NCBI GenBank assembly: GCA_002391675.1
Contig: DGFM01000033.1
Coordinates: forward strand, 52,622-83,287
Reading direction: 5' to 3'
Origin: Cloacimonetes bacterium UBA3900
GTDB lineage: Bacteria; Cloacimonadota; Cloacimonadia; Cloacimonadales; Cloacimonadaceae
DNA length: 30,666 bases
Positions within the stretch are counted from its first letter, which is position 1. Each line of letters opens with the position of its first letter. Positions 22,523 to 30,666 of the stretch are shown here, piece after piece. The translations under genes were made by a program, and so were the position numbers. The notes beneath the pieces were generated by a model. The model was not told the DNA's origin. It saw only the letters and a list, made by a program, of their open reading frames with translations, and made no database searches.

Positions 22523-24688
22523 TCACTTTCTGGAGAAATGGAAGACATCGAGGTCGTAGCCGAAGTTGATGTATAAGTTTGGCTTGCCGCCTTCTCTGAT
22601 GCCAAAAGAGGCTCGCAACGGCCCCAGAGGGGTGTTGATCCCGGCGCCGACATAGCCACACCAAACGATCTCGGAATCCGTCCAGGTATCGATCTCGTCG
22701 ATGATCAGCCCCTGTGCCCCTGCAGATACAAAGAGCTTTTTCCACACTTGGGAGACCAGTCCCAAATCCGCCATCTTATACACCGGTGCGCTCACCTGAT
22801 ACTTGTGGTAGCCCTTGTAGCCGCTTGAGCCGCCCACGTAGAAGGGATCGATGTTGAAGAGCTGTCTGTCAAACCAGGAACCCGCATCCAAGCGCAGCTT
22901 GAGCGAGAGTCTATTGGAGATGGGGCTGTACAATTCGGCTGAGCCTTGGACTTTGGAATAGATGTAGTCGCTCACAGAGCCGCTGCGGGCAAAATTGAAC
23001 TTCAGCGAGGCTCTCAAGCCGGAGAGCGGGAAGTAATAGTCATCCAGGCTCTCGTGATAGAGCTTGACCCCGGCTCCGGAGATGAGGTAGAGAGAGTCTA
23101 TATCTGCCACGGTGGATATGTCTTGCAGCATCCTGGTTCTATAGCTGTAGAGGAAGCTTTCGGCTACGATATACTTTGAGGCAAAGATGCCCAATCCCGC
23201 CGTGACGCCGATTTCCCTGGCTCTGATGCTGGCTGCTTTGTTGAAATCTGCATCATAATAGTAGCGTTTCCGGGCGCTAAGATAGTGAAAGAGACGAAAA
23301 TAGGCACCCCAGCGTTCGCCGAAGTTCTTTACATAGTCAATGTTATACTCGTTTTTACCGCCCAGGTTGAGCCCCGCCATCAAGCTGGAGTTTTTCAGCA
23401 GTATGTTCTGCATTTTGATTATGCCGCCTGCTTGCAATCCTTCCTCTGAGGTGTAGCTCAAAAGCACGCTCAGCTGGCTGCGCTCCTCCTCTTTTACGTG
23501 CAGGGTAAGCAGATGGCCGTCATCCGTGGCTTCCATGATGGGATAAATGGTGTGGAAAAGCTGTGAGTTCCAAGCTTTGGAGCAGGCATTCACGATTTGA
23601 GCAGCGCTGTATTGCCCGCCTATTTCCAGGCCCAGGAATTCCCGGATCTTGGCATCGCTGAGGTGCTCATTGCCGATGATGACAATGGAGCTGAGCTTCA
23701 TGGGAGCGGCTTTCCTGGGAGTTGCCCTGCGCCTGAGCTCCAGGCCATTGAGACTGTAAAACTCCATGATCTCTGCCAAATGCGCTCTGGCATAGGCTTC
23801 CGCTGCATCGATGATCTGGACGGCCTTATCATAATCCATGGCAGTGAAGCCTTCCAGATCCGGCTCCAACAGCAGGTCACAGCTGTCCAGGCTGCGATTG
23901 AGGCTGTTGATCATGCTGATATTGAGGGTTTGATCGAAGACGGTGACAAAATGCCTGAGCTCCTCCTTGGGTCTGAGCGGCGAGTTGGTCTTGATGCCGA
24001 TGACAAAGTCAGCGCCCATCTCTTTGGTTTCTGCTGCAGGAAGGTTTTGGCTCACGCCTCCGTCGATGTAGAGATGCCCGTCCAGCTCAAAAGGCTCCAG
24101 GATGCTGGGCACGGAGAGCGAAGCACGCACAGCCTGCATCAGGTTCCCTTTTGTAAACACCACCTTCTCGCCGGTGAGCAGATCGGTAGCCACACAGCTG
24201 AAGGGGATGGGAAACCGGGTAAAATCCACATCTGAGCCTGAACCGGCAAAGAGCTTAGCCAGCTCAAGATTCAGCCTGTTGGCCACCCACACGGATGAGG
24301 GCAACTTGATCTTTCCCAGATCATCAATGCCAAAGCTCACCACACCATGAGGCGCCCAGCGCTTTTGGCCAATGTGCAGCTCTTTCCGCTTGTAAGAGTC
24401 ATCCATCGCATCCTGCCACTTCACTTGCAGCAGCATATCCTGGATGGATTGTGCGTCGTATCCCTGGGCATAAAGTGCGCCTATCACTGCTCCCATGCTG
24501 GTTCCGCAGATGTAATCCGGCTGGATGCCATACTCCTCCAGAACCTTCAGCACGCCCAGATGCGCAAAACCCCGTGCACCTCCGCCACTAAGGGCATAGC
24601 CAAGCTTCGCCGCCGCTCCCAACGAACTGAAGCCGATCAGGAGCAGCAGCAAAGACAGGCATTTAAGTTTGTTTGTTTTGGTTAGAAT
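22523..24688 (-). CDS. patatin-like phospholipase with POTRA and outer-membrane barrel domains
   Basis: This protein belongs to the PlpD-like (type Vd) family: a patatin lipase exported and joined to a surface beta-barrel. The patatin domain shows SGGGARG, the nucleophile loop GTSMG and the DGG motif (IDGGVSQNLP). A POTRA-like region follows (about 330-390) and a BamA/TamA-type 16-strand barrel fills the rest, ending in an aromatic-rich strand (LDVFHFSRK). TTG at 24652 gives 709 aa but truncates the signal peptide. Reading back in frame to ATT at 24688 gives 721 aa with KTNKLKCLSLLLLLIG, and GAGGA lies 7 nt upstream of it. I used the ATT start. Confidence 0.85.
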   Translation of the reverse strand: MLTKTNKLKCLSLLLLLIGFSSLGAAAKLGYALSGGGARGFAHLGVLKVLEEYGIQPDYICGTSMGAVIGALYAQGYDAQSIQDMLLQVKWQDAMDDSYKRKELHIGQKRWAPHGVVSFGIDDLGKIKLPSSVWVANRLNLELAKLFAGSGSDVDFTRFPIPFSCVATDLLTGEKVVFTKGNLMQAVRASLSVPSILEPFELDGHLYIDGGVSQNLPAAETKEMGADFVIGIKTNSPLRPKEELRHFVTVFDQTLNISMINSLNRSLDSCDLLLEPDLEGFTAMDYDKAVQIIDAAEAYARAHLAEIMEFYSLNGLELRRRATPRKAAPMKLSSIVIIGNEHLSDAKIREFLGLEIGGQYSAAQIVNACSKAWNSQLFHTIYPIMEATDDGHLLTLHVKEEERSQLSVLLSYTSEEGLQAGGIIKMQNILLKNSSLMAGLNLGGKNEYNIDYVKNFGERWGAYFRLFHYLSARKRYYYDADFNKAASIRAREIGVTAGLGIFASKYIVAESFLYSYRTRMLQDISTVADIDSLYLISGAGVKLYHESLDDYYFPLSGLRASLKFNFARSGSVSDYIYSKVQGSAELYSPISNRLSLKLRLDAGSWFDRQLFNIDPFYVGGSSGYKGYHKYQVSAPVYKMADLGLVSQVWKKLFVSAGAQGLIIDEIDTWTDSEIVWCGYVGAGINTPLGPLRASFGIREGGKPNLYINFGYDLDVFHFSRK

Positions 24689-25248
24689 ACTTGGTCCTCA
24701 TGGGCCGTACTGTCTGCAGGTGCCTCTTCCTCGAGTCTTTCCACTTGCTCGAGCACCACTTCCGTGCGGCCAAAGACGGTGTTCAACTCCATAAACACCT
24801 TGTCTCCATCGGCACCCGGATTGATCACTTGCTCAGTATCGGCAATGCCAGAGTAAGACCTTGTAGGTGTATTCAGCGATCCGAACACCGTGGTGAGCTT
24901 TGAATCAAAGATCACATCATCAGGCAATATTACTTTCCCTGAAGCAAATACCACATTCACCTTCACGGGCTTGTCGCCGGGCTTAAGGTGAGTCAGATCA
25001 ATCTTTTGGGTGGCAAACACCGTGCTATATTCGGTGAATTGGCCTTTGGTCTCTTTGTAGACTTTACCAGTGGTGCATTTGAAAGAGCCGCCAACCAACA
25101 GCTTGATCCCAAAGAGGATAATGACGATTGCGAAGAAGACTTTGGCCAAAGGGATATTGACGCCAAAGCCTCTCAGGATCAGGGACACTCCCCATAATAT
25201 CAGGAGGATTCCCCAGAACAGGTTACCGAAGAATATTCCCATCTTCAT
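24682..25248 (-). CDS. LiaF-like membrane protein
   Basis: This 188-aa protein has two N-terminal membrane segments (about 6-26 and 35-55). A soluble beta-rich domain follows, with phrases such as FAS and TVFGS-NTPT repeating (residues 75-165). This layout fits the LiaF/DUF1707-type 'cell-envelope stress' membrane proteins, which sense or regulate envelope damage. The C-terminal tail is acidic. Start ATG 25248 has GGAG 6 nt upstream. Its stop overlaps the patatin ATT start by a few bases, and purL ends 18 nt before it, so it is mid-operon. The role in this organism is not known. Confidence 0.65.
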   Translation of the reverse strand: MKMGIFFGNLFWGILLILWGVSLILRGFGVNIPLAKVFFAIVIILFGIKLLVGGSFKCTTGKVYKETKGQFTEYSTVFATQKIDLTHLKPGDKPVKVNVVFASGKVILPDDVIFDSKLTTVFGSLNTPTRSYSGIADTEQVINPGADGDKVFMELNTVFGRTEVVLEQVERLEEEAPADSTAHEDQVF

Positions 25249-25266
25249 CTCCTACTCCTATTTTTT

Positions 25267-27477
25267 TTATTTTAATTGAAGCGCATCTCGCCAAGTGGCA
25301 TATAGCTCTTGGGTGCTGAGCTCCAATATACTCTCTATCTTCAAAGTGCCGTTGGAAGTCACTTCTCCCAACATCCAGTGTTGCAAGCCGGATTGCTGTA
25401 CCAGCTTCTTGACAGTCTCCAGATTGGAGGGCTTGAAACTAATGATGACCGTGCTTTGCACCTCACCAAAGAGGCTCAGGATGGGGTTGTCTGCCTGGGG
25501 AAGCGTCACCTTGGCTCCCAGGAGCGTATTATCAAAAAGGCACTCTGCCAGAGCTACGCCCAAGCCGCCATCCGCTACGTCATGTGCACTCTTGAGCAAT
25601 TTCTGGGAGCTGAGCTCCTGCAACAGGTCGATCAGACGCTTATGCGCATCAATATCCAGTTTGGGCACCTTTCCGGCCACCATATTGTGACGGAATTCCA
25701 GATATTGGGAAGCGCCCAAATCCTCAGGCAGGTTGCCGATCAACATGATCTGGTCTCCTTCATTTTTAAAGAACTGCGTGAGTGCGAGCTTCATATCTTC
25801 CAGCAGGCCCAGCATCCCGATCACAGGTGTGGGATACACAGCGCTTTCCGGGTTTTCATTGTAGAGGGAAACGTTGCCTCCCGTGACGGGTGTATCCAAG
25901 GCGCGGCAAGCATCCCCCATGCCTTTGATGGCCTGGCTGAAACCCCAGTAGATCTCGGGTTTGTAGGGATTGCCAAAGTTGAGGCAATTGCTGATGGCCA
26001 AAGGCTTTGCCCCACTCACGGCTACGTTGAGTGCGGATTCCGCAACGGCTGCCCTGGTTCCTTCATATGGATCGAGGTAGCAATAGCGGCTGTTGCAGTC
26101 CGTGCAGAGTGCGATGGCTTTATCTGTGCCTTTGATGGCTACCACTGCGGCGTCTGAGCCGGGTTCCACCACCGTGCTGATCTGCACCATATGGTCATAT
26201 TGCTGATATACTTTGGCTCTGGAGCAGAGGTTTTCATGAGCCAGCATCGCCAGCAGTTCTTTGCCGGGATCGAGAGAGCTGTCCGCCTTGGGGAGCTCCG
26301 CATTCTTCAGCCTTTGGAAGTATTCCGGTTCCTTGGTTTCGCGTGTGTAAACGGGCGCCTTGCCACCTAAAATCAGGTATTCTGGCGGGATCTCGGCTTC
26401 CACCACGCCATCGTGGATAATGCGCAAAACCTGCTCCTCTATCACTTCTCCAACCACCACAGCTTCAAGGTCCCACTTGTGGAAGATGGCCTCCACTTTG
26501 GGGAAATCTTTGGGCTCCACGATCACCAGCATCCTTTCCTGAGATTCCGAAAGCATGATCTCATAAGGCGTCATCCCGGCCTCGCGTTGAGGCACTCTGT
26601 CTGTGTGCATCTGGATGCCCACTTCACCTTTGCCTGCCATCTCGGAGCTGGAACAGGTGAGCCCGGCAGCGCCCATATCCTGGATTCCCACCACCAAGCC
26701 GGCGTTGATCACTTCCAAGGTGGCTTCCAGCAGCAGCTTTTGGTAAAAGGGATCACCCACTTGGATGGCAGAACGCATCTGGGCGGATTCATCTGAAATC
26801 TCCACGGAGGCGAAAGTGGTGCCGTGAATACCGTCACGTCCGGTCTTTGCTCCCACATAGACCACCAGGTTTCCCACTCCTTTGGCGGCGGAACGTGCGA
26901 TCTTGTCGTGCTTTACCAATCCCACGGCCATGGCATTTACCAAGGGATTGCCTTCATAACAGGGCTCAAAGTAGATCTCGCCACCCACGGTGGGAACCCC
27001 GAAGCTATTGCCATAATATGAGATGCCGTGCACTGCTTCGCGGATCAGATAGCGGGTATCAAAGTTGTCCGGGATGCCAAAGCGCAGGGAGTTCAGCGCC
27101 GCGATGGGCCGTGCGCCCATGGTGAAGATATCTCGCAATATGCCTCCCACGCCTGTAGCAGCGCCGTGATAAGGCTCCAGTGCGGAAGGGTGGTTGTGGC
27201 TTTCGATCTTGAAGCAAATCGCCAAGCCTTCGCCAATATCCACCACGCCTGCGTTTTCATCTCCAGCTTTAGCCAGCATGTAGGGGCCTTCCTTGGGCAA
27301 GGTTTTGAGCAGCTTTACAGAATTTTTATAGCTGGCATGCTCGCTCCACATCACGCTGAATATTCCCAATTCCACGATGGTGGGTGTACGCCCCATAATC
27401 TGAAGAATATACTCATATTCTTCGCTTGTGAGGCCGTGTTCTTCTATCACTTCCGGGGTGATATCTACTTGTTTCAT
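25267..27477 (-). CDS. purL: phosphoribosylformylglycinamidine synthase subunit PurL
   Basis: This enzyme makes FGAM from FGAR, ATP and glutamine-derived ammonia in purine synthesis. The 736-aa length and sequence match the small PurL type, which works with separate PurS and PurQ. Visible signatures include IESHNHPSALEPYHGAATGV near residue 90, GGEIYFEPCYEGNPLVNAM and MGAAGLTCSSSEMAGKG. The start has GGAG (about 7 nt upstream of the ATG). The ATG overlaps the stop of the upstream fusion gene (ATGA), so translation is probably coupled. PurS and PurQ are not in the window. Confidence 0.97.
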   Translation of the reverse strand: MKQVDITPEVIEEHGLTSEEYEYILQIMGRTPTIVELGIFSVMWSEHASYKNSVKLLKTLPKEGPYMLAKAGDENAGVVDIGEGLAICFKIESHNHPSALEPYHGAATGVGGILRDIFTMGARPIAALNSLRFGIPDNFDTRYLIREAVHGISYYGNSFGVPTVGGEIYFEPCYEGNPLVNAMAVGLVKHDKIARSAAKGVGNLVVYVGAKTGRDGIHGTTFASVEISDESAQMRSAIQVGDPFYQKLLLEATLEVINAGLVVGIQDMGAAGLTCSSSEMAGKGEVGIQMHTDRVPQREAGMTPYEIMLSESQERMLVIVEPKDFPKVEAIFHKWDLEAVVVGEVIEEQVLRIIHDGVVEAEIPPEYLILGGKAPVYTRETKEPEYFQRLKNAELPKADSSLDPGKELLAMLAHENLCSRAKVYQQYDHMVQISTVVEPGSDAAVVAIKGTDKAIALCTDCNSRYCYLDPYEGTRAAVAESALNVAVSGAKPLAISNCLNFGNPYKPEIYWGFSQAIKGMGDACRALDTPVTGGNVSLYNENPESAVYPTPVIGMLGLLEDMKLALTQFFKNEGDQIMLIGNLPEDLGASQYLEFRHNMVAGKVPKLDIDAHKRLIDLLQELSSQKLLKSAHDVADGGLGVALAECLFDNTLLGAKVTLPQADNPILSLFGEVQSTVIISFKPSNLETVKKLVQQSGLQHWMLGEVTSNGTLKIESILELSTQELYATWRDALQLK

Positions 27478-28595
27478 TTTCTATCTCCATTGCTTAAACT
27501 AAGATTTCTATTTTCAATCAGATCCATCAATCTGGTTACTCTATCTTCGATGATTTCAAATGTCTTCTGGTAAGTGGCAAATTCGCTGCCGTAGGGGTCT
27601 TCGATGTCGCCCGGCTCGCCCACCATCTCGTTTAATGTGAATATCTTATGCTTGAGATGGGGTTCGTTGCTGCGGATGAAATCCCGCTGTCTCTCTTCCA
27701 TCGTGAGCATCAGCCATGATTCACTCACGATCTGCGGCGTAATCTGTTTGGAAACGTGGCTTTGCGCCTCCAAAATACCCTGATTGAGGAGCAATTGCAA
27801 GCTTCCCGTAGAGATCATGTGCCCGCCCTCGATCAGTCCGCAAGAATCCGCCCTGATATTCAGATTGCGCTTCTGAGCCATGAAGTCGAAAAGCTTTTCT
27901 GCCATGGGACTGCGGCAGATATTTGCCGTGCAAACAAAGGTGACCTGAGGCGCGGCAAATGAGTTTCTGATCTCATAAAAGGGAATGGAGCCTTCCCGCA
28001 GACATTTCAGCTCGGGAGGTCCCTGATTTTCTCCGGCGATGTATTCCACGATGGTAGATGGCTGGGCATTTGAGGGTAAACTCCTCACCGCCGGATGGAT
28101 AGCCACATCAAACCAGGAGCGGTAACTGCGCACTATCTTGTGATAATCTTCCTCCGCAGGCAAAAGCGAGATATTGATGCTGGTGCTCACCATGGGCTCA
28201 TGGGCAAGGTCTATCAAAAGCCTCAAAAGCTGATCGTTTGGCACCCTGAAAGCCACCTTGCCATCCACCGCAAGATGAGCGAGCTTGGGATGATCACACT
28301 CAAAAACAAGCGTGAGGTTGCCCGGCCAATACTGCTTGGTCAACGGGATGATCCGCTCCGGAATCTGTATTTCCATATCATCAAACCACTTAACATCAGG
28401 AACCAGGACGATGAAGCCCTTGCTGTCCTCTCTTTGTTTCAGCCTGCAAATGCGCTGGATAGTAGCCTCATCCGAGACCAAACAACCGATGCCAAACATA
28501 GAACCTGTATGATGCAGAATGGTTTTCCCCATCAAGCCATCTTTGGCTATAAATCTTTCCAATTTCCTAACCGAAGGTGAGATCAATTTTTTCAT
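27474..28595 (-). CDS. YrdC/Sua5-like domain fused to low-molecular-weight phosphatase
   Basis: This 373-aa protein joins two domains. Residues 1-190 resemble the YrdC/Sua5/YciO family, which makes threonylcarbamoyl-AMP for tRNA t6A. KQR (in RLKQREDSKGF) and STSIN match the family's KxR and SxN motifs, but the usual PT(D/E)TVYG is replaced by HTGSMFG, so activity is doubtful. Residues about 215-373 are a low-molecular-weight protein tyrosine phosphatase with the P-loop VCTANICRSPMAE (C-x5-R-S) and an Asp loop (EDPYG). ATG 28595 follows AAAGG; the stop overlaps purL. In other bacteria the two domains are neighbouring genes, so a fusion is plausible and not a frameshift artefact. Confidence 0.88.
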   Translation of the reverse strand: MKKLISPSVRKLERFIAKDGLMGKTILHHTGSMFGIGCLVSDEATIQRICRLKQREDSKGFIVLVPDVKWFDDMEIQIPERIIPLTKQYWPGNLTLVFECDHPKLAHLAVDGKVAFRVPNDQLLRLLIDLAHEPMVSTSINISLLPAEEDYHKIVRSYRSWFDVAIHPAVRSLPSNAQPSTIVEYIAGENQGPPELKCLREGSIPFYEIRNSFAAPQVTFVCTANICRSPMAEKLFDFMAQKRNLNIRADSCGLIEGGHMISTGSLQLLLNQGILEAQSHVSKQITPQIVSESWLMLTMEERQRDFIRSNEPHLKHKIFTLNEMVGEPGDIEDPYGSEFATYQKTFEIIEDRVTRLMDLIENRNLSLSNGDRK

Positions 28596-28611
28596 ATACC
28601 TTTCCCCTTTG

Positions 28612-29712
28612 TCACTCCAAATACCGCATCGGGTCTATTGATTTTCCGTCTTTCCTAAGCTCAAAGTGAAGTGAGGGTTCAGTGGCAGAACCGGTGGAGC
28701 CGCTACGCGCAATCACTTGACCTTTGGAAACTTTGCTGCCCACAGACACATTGATGCTGCTGTTGTAGGCATACACGGTGAAGAAGCCGTTTTTGTGGTC
28801 TATGATCACCAGATTCCCTTGCCCGCTATAACGATCCGCAAAGATAACTTCGCCGGCATCGGCTGCTTTGACGGCAGTTCCTTCAGCCACAGCGATATCA
28901 ATACCCTGATTGGTCACCGATGTGCCATAGGCTCGTGTTTCCGAGCCGAAACTGCGGATAATTCTACCTCTGACGGGCCAGGCTATCTTATTGCCGGTAA
29001 ATTGATAAGATGCAGTTTCCGTCCCTCTGCTGGAAGCGGTAAGACGGCTGATCAGGCTCTCCAACTGTGCGGCATCTTTTTTGAGCTTGGCAATCTGATT
29101 TTGCAGCCTCTTTTCTTCTCTGGCCAGCTTGGAGCTCTGCGCCTTCAGGGAAGAGAGCGTTTTTTGCATTCTACTGGATTCTCTGCTGGTTTTCCTCACC
29201 TCAGAAACCGCCTGGCTAAATTCGCTTTGCTTCAAGGCCTTTTCATGAGTCAATGCCGTTCTATAGCCCTTGAGGCCGGTGAGCTTGAGCTCATTGTGCT
29301 CCGCCACGATGGAAAGCAGACGCTGGTCACGATGGCGAATATCCGTTCCTGAATAAGAACGGTCAGCACGGATAAGCATCTCCAGATTATGATTTTGCAG
29401 GTGTTCCAGATTGGTCAGCCTCTGCTCGGCGTCTTCAAGCCGCAAGTGGACTCTGTCCAAAGAATCTCTTTTGGTGCTTTCCACGCTCCTGAGCTTGGAC
29501 AGGTTTTGGTCTGTCCGCCGCTTCAGGGCAGTGGTGCGTTGAATTTCTCCCTGTGCTTTTTGCTTTTTACTTGCTGTATCCTGCGCCTGTTTTTGGGCCT
29601 TCTGAAGCTGACTCTGCACGTTTTGGAGCTGTTTTTGTTTATCAGACAGCTCGTCCGTGATGGCCGCAGCAGCCAAAACTATGAGTAGCAGCACAATAAG
29701 AAATCTTCGCAT
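28612..29712 (-). CDS. EnvC-like murein hydrolase activator (M23/LytM fold)
   Basis: This exported protein has a signal peptide (MRRFLIVLLLIVLAAAA), a long coiled coil (about 20-230) rich in Lys, Gln, Ser and Arg, and a C-terminal LytM domain (about 245-366). Two zinc ligands are missing: the HxGxDI motif reads NQGIDI and the HLH motif reads SLHFE. That is the EnvC pattern, in which the fold activates amidases and does not cut. I chose ATG 29712 because AGGTG lies upstream; a GTG at 29724 would add four residues. The neighbouring YrdC-phosphatase gene starts 16 nt after it. Confidence 0.85.
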   Translation of the reverse strand: MRRFLIVLLLIVLAAAAITDELSDKQKQLQNVQSQLQKAQKQAQDTASKKQKAQGEIQRTTALKRRTDQNLSKLRSVESTKRDSLDRVHLRLEDAEQRLTNLEHLQNHNLEMLIRADRSYSGTDIRHRDQRLLSIVAEHNELKLTGLKGYRTALTHEKALKQSEFSQAVSEVRKTSRESSRMQKTLSSLKAQSSKLAREEKRLQNQIAKLKKDAAQLESLISRLTASSRGTETASYQFTGNKIAWPVRGRIIRSFGSETRAYGTSVTNQGIDIAVAEGTAVKAADAGEVIFADRYSGQGNLVIIDHKNGFFTVYAYNSSINVSVGSKVSKGQVIARSGSTGSATEPSLHFELRKDGKSIDPMRYLE

Positions 29713-30058
29713 AGTATTAAGCACCTAAAGTAGTTTTTAGGATCAGTTTTGAAAAACGGGCATCTATTGTCAAGGTCAAAATTTGGATACCCGCAGATAA
29801 AGGTGCAGCCCAGACCTTCGGCCAACCGCCTGCACACCTTGAGCCAGCTGCCAAATTACCCGCAGAAACAGGGCGGCTGCGGCTGTCGGGCTGTAGTGTA
29901 GAAACGGCTTCAAGCACTGGAAAGGCTCCGTATTCACCCCCACTTGTTAAGATAAAATAACCATTAACCTGTTCCTGCTGCAGAGAAGGAAAAGGTCACA
30001 TCAACATCTTGACAGAATTCATCCATCCTGAAAACTGGTCTGCCTTATGGAAGAACTG
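29713..30058. other. 346-bp divergent intergenic region
   Basis: No gene is supported between the EnvC-like gene (- strand) and xseA (+ strand). TTGACA occurs on the - strand at 29773-29768 and on the + strand at 30009-30014, but neither has a good TATAAT-like partner (AAAACT at best on the - strand). A stretch at 29797-29900 is GC-rich with CAGCC-like repeats. Both genes presumably start from here. Confidence 0.55.
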
Positions 30059-30666
30059 ATGATTTTTACTGTCTATGAGGTCTCAGCGCATCTCAGACAG
30101 GTGATTGAAAGCAACATAGAGGAGCTCTATGTGCAGGGAGAGGTGAGCAATTTTGTTCATCACTCCAGCGGGCATATGTACTTTAATCTCAAGGACGATA
30201 ACGCCACTTTGCGCTGCACTTTCTTCCGTCCTCACAACATATCACTCAATTTCAGCCTGGAAGACGGCCTGCAAGTGGTGTGCTTTGGCAAGCTTACGCT
30301 CTACGAAAAGGGAGGAACTTATAACCTTAACGTGAAAAACGTTAGCTTGGCAGGCAAGGGCAATCTCGCCCTCCAATTTGAGCGCCTGAAGGCCAAGCTG
30401 CAGGAAGAAGGACTGTTCGACGAGGCTCACAAGCGTCCTTTGCCCAAGTATCCCAATAAGATAGGCATCGTCACTTCCCCCACGGGAGCGGCCTTGCAGG
30501 ATATCAAAAACATCCTCATCAGGCGCTTTCCGGTTGAAGTGGAAGTATATCCCGCTCTGGTGCAAGGAGATACGGCTGCTGCCACCCTGATAAAAGGCAT
30601 GGAATACTTTGGCTCGCAAGACGATATAGACCTGATCATCATCACGCGAGGCGGCGGTTCTCAGGA
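30059..30666 (+). CDS. xseA: exodeoxyribonuclease VII large subunit (partial, cut by window end)
   Basis: XseA is the catalytic subunit of exonuclease VII, which trims single-stranded DNA. The visible 202 residues start with an OB-fold domain (GEVSNFVHHSSGHMYFNLKD, 'GGTYNLNVKNV'), then the conserved KIGIVTSPTGAALQDI and RGGGSQ motifs. The rest lies beyond 30666. ATG at 30059 (MIFTVYEVS) is chosen over 30047 because GGAAG is 5 nt upstream and the family starts here. Confidence 0.93.
   Translation, partial: MIFTVYEVSAHLRQVIESNIEELYVQGEVSNFVHHSSGHMYFNLKDDNATLRCTFFRPHNISLNFSLEDGLQVVCFGKLTLYEKGGTYNLNVKNVSLAGKGNLALQFERLKAKLQEEGLFDEAHKRPLPKYPNKIGIVTSPTGAALQDIKNILIRRFPVEVEVYPALVQGDTAAATLIKGMEYFGSQDDIDLIIITRGGGSQ

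Overview
The window looks like a chromosomal piece from an uncultured Gram-negative anaerobe. Candidatus Cloacimonadota is my best guess, but that is inference from gene content and style and was not tested. The pointers are a patatin fused to an outer-membrane barrel, an EnvC-type murein protein and lipoproteins (two membranes), HydE (an anaerobe with [FeFe] hydrogenase), and many secreted FGE, Fn3 and Ig-like proteins. Most of it is compact housekeeping sequence in tightly packed operons.

Left part, + strand (350-10368): a secreted OB-fold protein and a small acidic membrane protein, ended by an intrinsic terminator. Then come guaB (IMP dehydrogenase), a Xer recombinase, a ThiY/NMT1-like binding protein and its ABC ATPase with no permease gene beside them. 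Last come lon (TTG start), a NodB-type deacetylase and a PlsC-type acyltransferase.

Centre (about 10377-17650), accessory: a complete diversity-generating retroelement (DGR) on the - strand. In transcription order it holds a 1138-aa secreted surface protein (16811-13395), a secreted FGE/C-type-lectin target with a variable repeat at its C terminus (13379-12282), a bAvd-like accessory protein, a DGR-type reverse transcriptase (YMDD, IGNLTSQ), and the template repeat just after the RT gene. Template and variable repeats align over 114 bp with 22 mismatches, 18 of them at template adenines. GC-rich palindromes flank the island on both sides, including a 35-bp inverted pair that brackets it.

Right part, - strand (29712-17650): two operon-like runs. 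One is EnvC-like protein, a YrdC-LMW phosphatase fusion, purL, a LiaF-like membrane protein, then patatin-barrel. The other is a Sel1 protein, hydE, ybaB, recR, riboflavin synthase, then an Ig-like lipoprotein. Divergent from these, xseA starts at 30059 and runs off the end. I saw no tRNA, rRNA, CRISPR array or transposase gene.
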